Origin: Bacillus sp. ISL-45
Lineage (GTDB): Bacteria > Bacillota > Bacilli > Bacillales > Cytobacillaceae
Length of the DNA stretch: 64,000 nt
NCBI RefSeq assembly: GCF_018613195.1
Contig: NZ_JAGGQQ010000004.1
Span: 335,375-399,374, forward strand
Direction: 5' to 3'
The translations under genes and the position numbers were made by a program. The notes below the pieces were generated by a model, which had not been told where the DNA came from, ran no database searches, and worked only from the letters and a program-made list of their open reading frames with translations. Positions within the stretch are counted from its first letter, which is position 1, and each line of letters begins with the position of its first letter. This document shows positions 26,063-34,349 of this stretch, in pieces.

Positions 26063-27454
26063 TTATGTTTCAAGAAATAACCGGTCATCAGTTTCCGAAA
26101 ATTCCACCTTAAAAATCGCATGAAGCCAGCGCTTTTCCACGTACCATTCTCCATTCAGATACTGGAATGGATTTTCAAGAAGCCCGAAGCTTTGGCCATC
26201 CAGAATGAATGTTTTATTCTTTAGGTTGAAGGAGTACTGGCTGCTGTCTGATGAGAGTTCCATTACCGTAAAATCAATTCCTGTTTTTACTTTATACCCT
26301 AGAGCAGCCATAGTCGGCACTAATGGAAATAGGTGTTCCTCCCCTTTGATCACTACCTCCAGTTCATCCTTTTCATTTCCATTCACGATGATGCTTCTTG
26401 TGTCTGTGAAAAACATCGGAAATCCTGCTTGACCTTTTTGGCTGTTCTTCAAGAAGAACTTGGTGTTCATCCCTTTGATTGATGACAAGTACTCATCGAG
26501 CGATCTGACATCAAGTTGTCTCTCTTTGGAAAAATAGGTGATGAAAGCAGCGGTTTCTTCCGCTGTCAAAGTATTCGCCAGCTCTCTGACCATCGCTTTG
26601 CTTTTGGCAGTTTCCGGTTCCAGTTTTGTAACCAGTGACGTGAGTGCCTCTAGAGTCCAGCCTTCTGTGCCCCTGTCTGTTCCAAACTTGGATGCAAGTA
26701 AGGCCATAGCCAATTGCCGCTCAAGTTCCTTGTTAGTCAGCTTGTTTCCAACCAGCAGGAGACCGGTTCCATGGGTAGTCCTTTGACCCTCTGTGATGAC
26801 TACAGATAAATGATTGTCGGAAAAGGTTCCAAGACTGTCGAATTCGTAAATGATCTGGTCCTTCTTACTAATATAATAATCGATACCCTTTTGTTCATTT
26901 AGTTTAAAAAGGGGCTTTTCCTGCCAATATAGTGAAGGAGTTGAATTTACTCCTTCAAACACATAGTAGTTCAGTAATTCCGTTTTCTTAAAACCCTTCA
27001 AGGGGAGCCCGGCAGCCCATGTCCCTTTGCTGTTATATTGGTCTATTATCTCTATTCTCGTCTTATTGACCGCCGCTTCCTTCAGTATAATCATCCACTC
27101 ATTTAAAAGAAGCGAAAGCCCGGGGCCAGTTTTTAAAATGTACTCAAACTGAATTTTTTCTCCTTTTGGCAACGATCCATCCTCGCAAGGATTCTCTTCT
27201 GAATCGGTACATTTGACCTCGACAGCCTGTGACGGGATGACTGCCTGGTATTGCCGGTTCGACTCCAGACCATAAAAAATCTGCTTTACTAGAAGCTGGT
27301 TCGACTCCACCTTCACCGAAGCAACGATAGAGGGTTCTTCCTTTCGTTCAGCTGGTTTGCCGCTGTCTTCTGAAAAAGCATTCCATTGCAAAAAAACAGC
27401 TGCGCAAATAACTATGAATAATCCTGAGGTCATCAGGATAGACATCTTTTTCAT
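26063..27454 (-). CDS. Secreted or membrane-anchored protein with a copper amine oxidase N-like (stalk) domain
   Basis: 463 residues, function unknown. Residues 4-23 are hydrophobic after MKKM, a signal peptide or anchor without a lipobox. Residues 35-160 are beta-rich with a CTDSEENPC pair that could form a disulphide, the middle (about 240-330) is helical, and the last 110 residues repeat the hydrophobic pattern of copper amine oxidase N-like stalk domains (VNGNEKDELEVVIKGEEHLF, then ALGYKV and GEWYVEKRWLH). It lies between csfG and ylbG, and is not part of B. subtilis order as I know it. Confidence 0.6.
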   Translation of the reverse strand: MKKMSILMTSGLFIVICAAVFLQWNAFSEDSGKPAERKEEPSIVASVKVESNQLLVKQIFYGLESNRQYQAVIPSQAVEVKCTDSEENPCEDGSLPKGEKIQFEYILKTGPGLSLLLNEWMIILKEAAVNKTRIEIIDQYNSKGTWAAGLPLKGFKKTELLNYYVFEGVNSTPSLYWQEKPLFKLNEQKGIDYYISKKDQIIYEFDSLGTFSDNHLSVVITEGQRTTHGTGLLLVGNKLTNKELERQLAMALLASKFGTDRGTEGWTLEALTSLVTKLEPETAKSKAMVRELANTLTAEETAAFITYFSKERQLDVRSLDEYLSSIKGMNTKFFLKNSQKGQAGFPMFFTDTRSIIVNGNEKDELEVVIKGEEHLFPLVPTMAALGYKVKTGIDFTVMELSSDSSQYSFNLKNKTFILDGQSFGLLENPFQYLNGEWYVEKRWLHAIFKVEFSETDDRLFLET

Positions 27455-27621
27455 TGTTTACTCCCCACTCCTCTACTACTATTAAAATAGCAAAAACAAC
27501 GGATGAGCGTAAGATAAAGTTTTCATTTTTTTAAAAAGGATCAAGTCTGACAAACGCTTCAATTTTCTGATCACAAATGGTAAAGTATGATGGAATGATA
27601 AGTTGGAAGGGGTAATTCAGA

Positions 27622-28011
27622 TTGATTCAGCGTTTTATTGAGCTTGGTGAAGGATATTCTGATCTTTACGAACTAATAGAAACTGCCAGGGCAAACCAGC
27701 ATCGATTGATGCATTTGATGGCGATCCATACAAAAATAAACGAAAAAGAAGTAAGCTCCCTTGTCGTTGTGCTAAGGCCAACCGCCCCTGGGAAATTCCA
27801 GGCACTATATGTCTGCAGGGAAGGCATTCCAAACCCACATGTCCTTAAGAACAAACGCTTTGACATGTTTGCAGAAATGGCTGCTGAACTTGGCAAAACC
27901 ATCATTGAATTTGATGCCAAGCCATCGACGATGTTCGCCGAAAAAGAATTGTACTATCAACACCTCATCGGCATTTTACGGCTGAACCACTATATTCCGC
28001 CGCTGCAATAG
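27622..28011 (+). CDS. Conserved hypothetical protein (DUF7147-like)
   Basis: 129 residues, soluble, no membrane segment or signal. Notable blocks are IELGEGYSDLYELIETA, LYVCREGIPNP and the C-terminal ELYYQHLIGILRLNHYIPPL. I recall near-identical small Bacillaceae proteins sometimes labelled as methylthioribose kinase, but no kinase motif is visible and I do not support that name. TTG start with GGAAGGGG nine bases upstream. Divergent from the stalk-domain gene. Confidence 0.6.
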   Translation: MIQRFIELGEGYSDLYELIETARANQHRLMHLMAIHTKINEKEVSSLVVVLRPTAPGKFQALYVCREGIPNPHVLKNKRFDMFAEMAAELGKTIIEFDAKPSTMFAEKELYYQHLIGILRLNHYIPPLQ

Positions 28012-28017
28012 AAGAAC

Positions 28018-28139
28018 AAAAAGCGCAAGCGCCTTGGTCAGCCCCGACAAGCGCTGGAAGGCCGACCGGTGAAGTCGTTCTTTGACTTCATTGGGCGGAC
28101 TGAAGCGACTCGAGGGGCTAGGCGCTGGAGCTAGACACT
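28018..28139 (+). repeat. Dispersed multi-hairpin repeat, copy 1
   Basis: Begins AAAAAGCGCAAGCGCCTTGG and ends GGCTAGGCGCTGGAGCTAGA, so AGCGCC and GGCGCT can close it. Inside is the constant hairpin TGAAGTC-GTTCTTT-GACTTCA and CCCCGACAAGCGCTGGA. The same blocks recur at 56.8, 60.1 and 63.5 kb. It lies after a plus-strand gene and before the ylbG terminator. Confidence 0.85.
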
Positions 28140-28173
28140 AATCAAAGTGTAAAAGTCTATACTTTCTGATACA

Positions 28174-28207
28174 AAAATAAAAAGGTGAGGGTTCCCCCTC
28201 ACCTTTT
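28174..28207 (-). terminator. Terminator of ylbG
   Basis: Minus-strand stem AAAAGGTGAGGG/CCCTCACCTTTT, four-base loop, then TTATTTTTG. Nearly symmetrical, so it may also work on the plus strand. Confidence 0.85.
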
Positions 28208-28238
28208 ACTCCTAATCCTTTGCTATATAAGTACGGTT

Positions 28239-28514
28239 CTATATTCCCATCTTATAATCATATTCTTTTGCTTTATCAGGGGAAGAGTTTTCGAATTCCA
28301 TCTTTAAGAATGGTTTATAGGAAGGTTCCACCTTTTTAACAAACGAATATGAATTGATTTTTTCCATCAGCGACTCTGCCTCATCCAGATTGCAATATAT
28401 TACTGCATATTTCAATTTTTTCGAGACAAAATGAACATTGCCAAATCTTCTGAGCATCTTGGCCTGTTTTAATGAATACAGCCAGACGATGATTCCCTGC
28501 CTCTGTCCTATCAT
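28239..28514 (-). CDS. ylbG: YlbG family (DUF2129) protein
   Basis: 91 residues (B. subtilis 90), cytoplasmic. Starts [19 protein letters not shown] and carries [13 protein letters not shown] and PDKAKEYDY as in the family. Biochemical role unknown. It is downstream of ylbF but has its own spacing of about 150 bases with the ylbF terminator between. Confidence 0.9.
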   Translation of the reverse strand: MIGQRQGIIVWLYSLKQAKMLRRFGNVHFVSKKLKYAVIYCNLDEAESLMEKINSYSFVKKVEPSYKPFLKMEFENSSPDKAKEYDYKMGI

Positions 28515-28631
28515 ATTCTTTTCCCCTTTGGTAAACGTTTGCTTTGTACTAGTCTAGCATACAAAAACCAGTTTTTTCAATAATCAATCCTATTTAACCA
28601 TCTATTGCGGTCAAACAAAGCTAATTAAAAG

Positions 28632-28658
28632 AAAAAAGCATGGATAATCCATGCTTTT
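28632..28658 (-). terminator. Terminator of ylbF
   Basis: Minus-strand AAAAGCATGGA, loop TTA, TCCATGCTTTT and further T. Ten bases after the ylbF stop. Confidence 0.85.
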
Positions 28659-28667
28659 GGCAACGAT

Positions 28668-29111
28668 TTATGCAGAGCACCCGCAGCTTCCTCCGCTGCC
28701 GCAGCCGCCTCCGCAAGAGCTTTCGAAAAATGGATTCCCGGTAGGAACTTTCACGCTCTCCGAAACGGATCTGCCGATGATCACGCTAACCTCATCAAGC
28801 AGGCTTTGCAGGTCATTTTCCGCTCTCTTGAATTCGGCGATTACCTCATCCATGTCCAGCTCTCTTTTCACAATCCTGATCTGGCCCATGACTTCCTTAT
28901 AGTCAGGATGGTACTTTCCGAAACGCTGAACCTCTTCATAACGTTCCTTCATGTCCACAAACTCACGAACCTTCTTCTGTGTCTCCGGATTGTTTTTAAC
29001 ATTATATAAACATTCCCGATAATTCTCGGCAATATCAGATTGTAAAATCATGCTGACTAACTGTTCAGCTTCTTCCATCAATAATACTCTTTCTGATGTA
29101 ACAGCAAGCAA
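28668..29111 (-). CDS. ricF: RicF (YlbF), subunit of the RicA-RicF-RicT complex
   Basis: YlbF joins YmcA (RicA) and YaaT (RicT) in a complex with [4Fe-4S] clusters that steers RNase Y cleavage and affects competence, sporulation and biofilm. The 147 residues are helical (YlbF/YmcA fold, FGKYHPDYKEVMGQ near 66) and end in the Cys/Gly-rich tail SCGGGCGSGGSCGC, whose cysteines match the cluster ligands in B. subtilis. Start is TTG at 29111, ten bases after GGAGG; upstream ATGs in this frame lack a site and have no homology. Alignment to B. subtilis (149 residues) supports this. Confidence 0.9.
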   Translation of the reverse strand: MLAVTSERVLLMEEAEQLVSMILQSDIAENYRECLYNVKNNPETQKKVREFVDMKERYEEVQRFGKYHPDYKEVMGQIRIVKRELDMDEVIAEFKRAENDLQSLLDEVSVIIGRSVSESVKVPTGNPFFESSCGGGCGSGGSCGCSA

Positions 29112-29256
29112 TGCTGGCTCACCTCCGAACCTCATTTTACCATGAAACTGCCAGAAAAGCGAAACTTTCCGGACCGGGCGACTGAAAGCCGTCATATGCC
29201 AGCTTAATTCACTTACATAAATAATCAAAGCTTTCCTCATTCAGAAGAAAGCTTTG

Positions 29257-29496
29257 TCAGGATGGGGAATTCATGCTCGAGAACATATGCATCATCATTG
29301 AGGCCATCTGGACATTGTTGGAGAATTTTTGAACCTTATGCGGGATCGTTTTTTCAAAATGGTGAAGCGCGGCGATCTCTGCAGAATAAATATCCCTTGG
29401 ATCCCTGCTCAGCTTCCTGTACCAGTGTGGCTGGGATCGGACAAACTCGATCAATTCTTTATTCGATCGTAATTGCTCCATGACATCTTTACGCAT
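29257..29496 (-). CDS. ylbE: YlbE-like protein
   Basis: 79 residues, the same length as B. subtilis YlbE. The pattern is MRKDVMEQLRSNKELIEFVRSQPHWYRKLSRDP, split by the signature PxWYRxLSRxP, then a Met-rich C-terminus (MASMMMHMFSSM). Soluble, function unknown. It follows ylbD by 14 bases in one transcript. Confidence 0.88.
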   Translation of the reverse strand: MRKDVMEQLRSNKELIEFVRSQPHWYRKLSRDPRDIYSAEIAALHHFEKTIPHKVQKFSNNVQMASMMMHMFSSMNSPS

Positions 29497-29510
29497 TTTT
29501 AGCCTCCATT

Positions 29511-29909
29511 CTAATCCTTTCTGAATGAAAAAGGATGTGCAGGCCCCGAACCTTTAGATGGCTGTTGTCCACCTTTATTGCCCTGAAACTGGGATAGCAC
29601 CCCCTGGATCGCACCGAGCGCCTGGCTTATATTATGGATTTGCCCTTGCACCTGCTCAGGATCCATATTTTTTACAGCACCCATTATCGTCCCTAACCAA
29701 TCCGTTTTCTTTTCCTTTTCTTCGCTTTTTTCATCCTTTTCATTCATGCTTTTGTTCCATTTAGGATCATCATCACCTAGCAGGTACCAATCTTCATACA
29801 TTTCCTGCCAGGTTGTATTTCCCTTTCTGACCTCCTGCACGAGCTCTGGGTGTTTTTTTACAAATTCCTTGAACTTTTCTACAGAGGGATGCAGTTTCTT
29901 TTTGGCCAT
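29511..29909 (-). CDS. ylbD: YlbD family putative spore coat protein
   Basis: 132 residues, as in B. subtilis. Starts MAKKKLHPSVEKFKEFVKKH with AGGTGA five bases upstream; an in-frame extension of 48 residues upstream is not family-like. Features are WQEMYEDWYLLGDDDPKW near 40, a Lys/Glu stretch (about 57-71) and a Gly/Gln-rich tail. YlbD is listed as a coat-associated protein; its task is unknown. Confidence 0.88.
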   Translation of the reverse strand: MAKKKLHPSVEKFKEFVKKHPELVQEVRKGNTTWQEMYEDWYLLGDDDPKWNKSMNEKDEKSEEKEKKTDWLGTIMGAVKNMDPEQVQGQIHNISQALGAIQGVLSQFQGNKGGQQPSKGSGPAHPFSFRKD

Positions 29910-30183
29910 AGCTTTCACCTCACAGTGTAACAAATGCCTATAATAGCATATGAAAATCATCGGTATTGGTGAAGGACCTTTATGAGTAATTGTTGTTTTA
30001 AGAGAAAGCTTCTGGTTATTCGGTGTTTTCCTGGCAATTTTATGGTCGCCCACAACTTTAAAACTTCATCAAACTTTTTTTAAGTGTTAAAATAAAAAAC
30101 AGATTAGAAAATGGCTTTTTTAAAATAATGATTTTCATTCGATATTAAAGGAACAGAGCCATAAAGAAAGAGGTAATAATATA

Positions 30184-30675
30184 GTGGAAAAAGAATTGCA
30201 AAAGCTTTTAGACGAATGCATCTCGTTATCGGGCGAGCAGGAACTTGAAGCCCTCAGAACGGTACTGGCCGGGGTTAAAAATAAACTTAGCGGAAAAAAC
30301 AGTACGTATATCGACGGCCTTCTGCATATGGACAGGCGACTCGATCATGAAACTTGCGAAATTGATATTCCGATTACAAATGTGCTCGATAATACCCTTG
30401 GCATAGTCCATGGCGGTTTTACTGCCACGATACTCGACACAGCGATGGGCACACTTGCCAACAAACTGCTGCCAGAAGGTTACGCCGCTGTCACATCTCA
30501 AATTAACATCCATTACCTTGCGCCAGGTATCGGTGACAATCTCCATTGTAAAGCTACGCTGATTCATAAAGGAAGAAGCACCGTCGTCCTTGAAGCCGAT
30601 GTTTTCAGATCCGATGGCAAAAAAATCGCTCATTCATCAGGCAGTTTTTTTGTTGTAGAAAAACAGCATAAATAA
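30184..30675 (+). CDS. PaaI/YbgC-type hotdog-fold thioesterase
   Basis: 163 residues. The C-terminal 110 form a PaaI-like hotdog domain with DNTLGIVHGGFTATILDTAMG near 76: the HGG and the following Asp/Thr are the catalytic surroundings in this family. Acyl-CoA hydrolysis is inferred; substrate unknown. GTG start with AGAGGT upstream. It leads a two-gene transcript with the membrane protein 11 bases on. Confidence 0.8.
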   Translation: MEKELQKLLDECISLSGEQELEALRTVLAGVKNKLSGKNSTYIDGLLHMDRRLDHETCEIDIPITNVLDNTLGIVHGGFTATILDTAMGTLANKLLPEGYAAVTSQINIHYLAPGIGDNLHCKATLIHKGRSTVVLEADVFRSDGKKIAHSSGSFFVVEKQHK

Positions 30676-30686
30676 GGTGATCAATA

Positions 30687-31052
30687 ATGGTTACAGCAAT
30701 TGCAATTCCGATTGTCCTGGCCTATTTTTTCTGGCTGACGAAGAAAGAAATGCAGGCGAATTTCCAGGAATGGATCGAACTTGAAAATATTCCTGAAGAA
30801 GCGATCGTAAGCGGAAAAATCATCGAGGTTACTGCATATAAAGAACGTTTCTATTATCATCGGTATAATCATATAACAGTTTTAAAAATCAACACAGGAA
30901 TAAAGGAGTTGACCGTAAAAAAAGTGACGCCATTGAGGAAAGGGGCTGTTACACCTATATTCCATGAGGGGGATATGGTACATCTTTACGGCAGCTGGAA
31001 ACAAGGTTTCTTTTCAATCAACAGGGCCATCAAGCAAAACGAAGGAGCATGA
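30687..31052 (+). CDS. Small membrane-anchored hypothetical protein
   Basis: 121 residues, not recognised. Residues 2-17 are a membrane segment, then a helix (KKEMQANFQEWIELENIPEE) and a beta-rich domain rich in Tyr, Lys and Val that could be OB-like. ATG preceded by AAGGTGA. It overlaps a hairpin at its 3' end. Confidence 0.6.
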   Translation: MVTAIAIPIVLAYFFWLTKKEMQANFQEWIELENIPEEAIVSGKIIEVTAYKERFYYHRYNHITVLKINTGIKELTVKKVTPLRKGAVTPIFHEGDMVHLYGSWKQGFFSINRAIKQNEGA

Positions 31053-31073
31053 CCTCATGGGTCATGCTCCTTC
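31041..31073. terminator. Hairpin at convergent gene ends, possible T-less terminator
   Basis: Thirteen-base arms GAAGGAGCATGAC and GTCATGCTCCTTC around a short loop, including the stop codon of the upstream gene. No T run follows on either strand, so termination is uncertain. Confidence 0.45.
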
Positions 31074-31105
31074 GCTACAGTTAAAGAATGAATGTAAAAT
31101 AGCAA

Positions 31106-32182
31106 TTACTGTGGTTCTTCCCACGTTTTCAAGAAGTTCTGGGTATAATGCCTTTGATACACGCCTACACCAAGATGCGTGAATTCTTCGTTCAATAATG
31201 CCTCACGGTGGGTTTCACTATTCAGCCAGCCTTCAACTACCGCTGGTCCATCTGTATAGTTAGCTGCAATGTTTTCCCCAGCCAATTGATACAAGATCTC
31301 TGCTGCTTTTAGCCTTTCCGATAAATCCCCGTGTTTTTCAGATTCATGTGAAAAATAGTCCTCAATGGCCATATCCTTGCTATGGGCATATGCAACTTCT
31401 GCTGTTTTTTCATCCCATTCAAGCGTTTGAAGCTCATGCCTTAATCTGATCGCATTTGTAATGTCGAGGATTTGTTTTTCGAGACCGGCTTCAATCCTGA
31501 TCCAATCCCCTTCCGATAATACAGGCGGTTCAATCAGCGTTCCTCTGTAGACCATTTCATATGGTCGCTGTTTGACGAGCGTCTCCTTATCCATATAACG
31601 GATGCTCGAAACAGAACTAGTGAATTTATCAATATAGAGCTGAACAAAATACTCCCCCATTTTTATAATGGGACGTGTGTTCATATCCTGCTCGGACAGC
31701 TCAAACTTATAGGAGCTTCCATTATATTCAAATGTTACATCAGGTTCAATGACATTCATAGAGAAAACTTCTTCAATCGGCTGGCCAATTTTAAATGGCT
31801 GCACATTTACAGAAGGACCAATGCCGTAAGCCGTCACGACCTTGCCATTCAAGACACCAGCCTGGATATATTCTTCAGGGTCATTGTTAAAGATCCACCA
31901 GTGGAAGCCATAGGCTGAAAGGTCAACCCTTGATGGTTCACCTAAGGTCGCCTTAAGAGAGTCAATATCCTTCCCTAACAAGGAACCAACACCTTGTGAG
32001 GGCTGATCAATACCCTCGCTGATACTTTGTTCACTGATGTCCTTTTCGAGGGATTCATCTACTTTAGGAGTGGACTTCTGTTCGATAACCATTTCCTCAT
32101 TATCTTCCTTGTTATATCCCATGTATAAACCAATAAGTAAAAAAATTGCGGCAAAAACTAATATCCTTGCAATAGTTCTCAG
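31106..32182 (-). CDS. ylbC: CAP-domain (SCP/PR1) membrane-anchored protein YlbC
   Basis: About 358 residues. A single N-terminal membrane segment (RTIARILVFAAIFLLIGL) is followed by an acidic linker, a CAP-associated N domain (about 70-210) and a C-terminal CAP domain with HSKDMAIEDYFSHES, GENIAANYTDG and THLGVGVYQ, the usual order in B. subtilis YlbC and YkwD-like proteins. The best start is a CTG at 32182, six bases after AAGGGGGG; the only in-frame conventional start upstream is a TTG at 32230 with no ribosome site and no homology before the membrane segment. Function unknown; CAP proteins are often linked to spore or envelope biology. Confidence 0.8.
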   Translation of the reverse strand: MRTIARILVFAAIFLLIGLYMGYNKEDNEEMVIEQKSTPKVDESLEKDISEQSISEGIDQPSQGVGSLLGKDIDSLKATLGEPSRVDLSAYGFHWWIFNNDPEEYIQAGVLNGKVVTAYGIGPSVNVQPFKIGQPIEEVFSMNVIEPDVTFEYNGSSYKFELSEQDMNTRPIIKMGEYFVQLYIDKFTSSVSSIRYMDKETLVKQRPYEMVYRGTLIEPPVLSEGDWIRIEAGLEKQILDITNAIRLRHELQTLEWDEKTAEVAYAHSKDMAIEDYFSHESEKHGDLSERLKAAEILYQLAGENIAANYTDGPAVVEGWLNSETHREALLNEEFTHLGVGVYQRHYTQNFLKTWEEPQ

Positions 32183-32498
32183 GTAGATCCCCCCTTTTTG
32201 ACTGTTGCCAGCTACACTAATGTGAGTCAAAAGACACTATGCTCTCTCTCTATCACTATATGAGTGATTTTTGAAATTATTATATCATTTATAGTGTTCG
32301 TTTTAATAGAAGTGTTCGATAGGACTCGAAAAATTATTGAACTTTAACACGATTGACACTACTACTTGCAATATCGCTGGTTAACCTACTTTTAACATAT
32401 CGCTTGCCCGATGTAAAATCAAACAACCCCATACGGAAAAGGAGTGGACACTTTCCGAAGAAATGATGGTAAAAGGCACCCATTATGAGTGCCTTAGT
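32183..32498. other. Region between ylbC and ylbB
   Basis: 316 AT-rich bases. The ylbB terminator lies at the right end; the rest must hold the ylbC promoter, which I could not define. No gene seen. Confidence 0.4.
32471..32495 (-). terminator. Probable terminator of ylbB
   Basis: Minus-strand AAGGCACTC, loop, GGGTGCCTT and T4. The stem has a mismatch and the T run is short. Confidence 0.5.
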
Positions 32499-32927
32499 CT
32501 ATTGCATATGGTTTCCAGGCTCTGAGATTTCAGATAAGGCGTGCTGGGCTTGTTCATCTGTCAGTTCGTTCACAGCAAAGTCTCCTAACGCTACGATTCC
32601 TACTAGTTTTTCGCCTTCAACTACAGGCAGCCTTCTTATTTGATGATCCGCCATCAGTTGGGTTGCTTCTTTAGTGGACATATCCGCCGTTGCTGTAACG
32701 AGGTGATCACTCATGACACTTTCAACCTTTGATGACGGCGGATGTTTTTCCGCTATCCCTCTAATGACAATGTCCCGGTCGGTAATCATGCCTACAAGTT
32801 TATCCTCGTCTACGATTGGAATGGAGCCAACATTCCATTCCTTCATTTTGACTGCCACTTCGAATACATTGTCCAACAAAGTACAGGTTTCAACATCGCT
32901 AGTCATAATATCACGGATTTTTCGCAT
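32499..32927 (-). CDS. ylbB: CBS-domain protein YlbB
   Basis: 142 residues made of two CBS motifs (about 4-60 and 70-128), with WNVGSIPIVDEDKLVGMITDRDIVIRG in the first and RRLPVVEGEKLVGIVALGD in the second. Such stand-alone Bateman modules bind adenine nucleotides; a partner is not known. Start ATG at 32927 (MRKIRDIMTSDV), eight bases after AGGAGG. Confidence 0.88.
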   Translation of the reverse strand: MRKIRDIMTSDVETCTLLDNVFEVAVKMKEWNVGSIPIVDEDKLVGMITDRDIVIRGIAEKHPPSSKVESVMSDHLVTATADMSTKEATQLMADHQIRRLPVVEGEKLVGIVALGDFAVNELTDEQAQHALSEISEPGNHMQ

Positions 32928-33172
32928 TTTCTTTTCCTCCTTATGAATCAAAGCTTGGCCTGCTCACTGTTAGGGTAGCCCGTATGGTGCTAATTATGCC
33001 CTCAGTTAGATAATTCTTATTTCTCCATCCTTCCTTTGATAAGCAGAAGGTGAGAGCAAAGAATTTCGCTTTTATATTCATTGCAACTTAAGCATATTTT
33101 TACTATTATTAAATTTGAGATATAATCTATTTTAGGCGATATTACTGCAGTGTGTTTTTAGGAGGGAAAAGG

Positions 33173-33532
33173 ATGAAATTCGAAAATACAGGTATTGAGA
33201 ACCTGAAGGCGGATTTGAACCGTCTTGATGAGGTTATGTTAGAGCACGGTCTGGTACGTGAAGGACAATGGGACTATGAAAGAGTAACCTATGACAAAAA
33301 AATCGTGGTCAAAGAAGGAACATTTTATTTGCGTGTACAGGGCTATGCTCATGAAGGTGATATCGGCGCACACAAAGCGATCATTCAGTTGATGACTCCT
33401 TTGCTGGGAAAACACTACTACCCGCATGGCGTTGAATATGGTGAAGGTGAGCAATTCCCGAAAGCACTTGTCAGCCAGTGTGAAAAGCTTTTAAACGATG
33501 TGAAAACAGAAGTAGAAAAATTTGCAATTTAA
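33173..33532 (+). CDS. YugN-like family protein
   Basis: 119 residues, soluble. MKFENTGIENLKADLNRLDE, FYLRVQGYAHEGDIG and HYYPHGVEYGEGE fit the YugN-like family of Bacillaceae; function unknown. ATG at 33173 has AGGAGGG upstream; an earlier in-frame start has no support. Single gene with its own terminator. Confidence 0.8.
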   Translation: MKFENTGIENLKADLNRLDEVMLEHGLVREGQWDYERVTYDKKIVVKEGTFYLRVQGYAHEGDIGAHKAIIQLMTPLLGKHYYPHGVEYGEGEQFPKALVSQCEKLLNDVKTEVEKFAI

Positions 33533-33535
33533 CAT

Positions 33536-33564
33536 AAAAAAGACGCAATCATTGCGTCTTTTTT
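33536..33564 (+). terminator. Terminator of the yugN-like gene
   Basis: AAAAAAGACGCAAT followed by ATTGCGTCTTTTTT with a very short loop; A and T runs on both sides make it bidirectional in form. Confidence 0.88.
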
Positions 33565-33567
33565 ATT

Positions 33568-33661
33568 GGCTCTTTTCTCAAACTTTGTTGTTATTGACTA
33601 CAAAATAGGATACCTAAGTTTCTTTACAAGATTAACGCTTATTATGTGAAAAGAGCTTGCA
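33568..33661 (+). repeat. Dispersed repeat with terminal inverted repeats, copy 2
   Basis: 94 bp, from GGCTCTTTTC to GAAAAGAGCTTGCA. The interior TATTGACTACAAAATAGGAT and a TTTCTTTACAAGATTAA block recur in the inverted copy at 35520-35615. The two copies flank the Asp23-like and AI-2E genes. Confidence 0.75.
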
Positions 33662-33730
33662 AACTAAGTACCTACATACAAAATGACTTTTATCACGTTA
33701 AAATCGGCTTAAGGATTTTAACAGACTTAT

Positions 33731-34072
33731 TTATTTAAGTCCCGTTATGATTACATCAATTTTCTTCGGCAAGATAGAAATCAGCAGCACAATCTCCTCT
33801 TCTAAATTCTTCTGAAGCTCCCTTGCAGTATTAAGGATTGAGTAATTCCCTACCACTGTGTCAACGTATACTTTGATTTTCACGTTACCCTCGTCTAGTT
33901 CAACAATTACTCCATTATCAGCAAAGGAATTTCTTCGTATCCGGGAAATCCTGTTTTTTAACTTCGACTGGTGGAAAAAGTGGTTTTCATTTATATTGGC
34001 ATGCACAATCGCACAGACTGCACGACATACCTCTCTATATTGCGGAGGCATGATTTTTATTGACTCCTTCAT
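33731..34072 (-). CDS. Hypothetical protein, possibly Asp23/Gls24-like
   Basis: 113 residues. The second half (VIVELDEGNVKIKVYVDTVV, then ILNTARELQKNLEEEI and KKIDVIITGL) resembles the Asp23 alpha-beta pattern of a beta strand pair, an amphipathic helix and a closing VxVxG strand. The N-terminal part is basic (NRISRIRRN). ATG preceded by GAGGGGTGAGG. Not seen in B. subtilis at this place. The assignment is tentative. Confidence 0.5.
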   Translation of the reverse strand: MKESIKIMPPQYREVCRAVCAIVHANINENHFFHQSKLKNRISRIRRNSFADNGVIVELDEGNVKIKVYVDTVVGNYSILNTARELQKNLEEEIVLLISILPKKIDVIITGLK

Positions 34073-34349
34073 TTCCTCACCCCTCGCTGTTAAGGTTGCG
34101 GAACTTGATTTACATCGGGAGAGATAGAGATGGAATACCTTTCTATCGTTTAACTAAGCGAGCTCACTTGCTAAAAATCAACAAAGTTTACAAAAACACA
34201 TGGATAAAAGCTGATTTTTGTTGTTTCTTATATTAAATGCGTACTATAATTTAATTGTTAAGGAATTTTTTGCGGTTTTTGCTTAAGTGCCCTTAATACA
34301 TTGCTTTTTAGAGGTATATACTCTTTAGGAGTATAGAAAGGAGCTTCAC

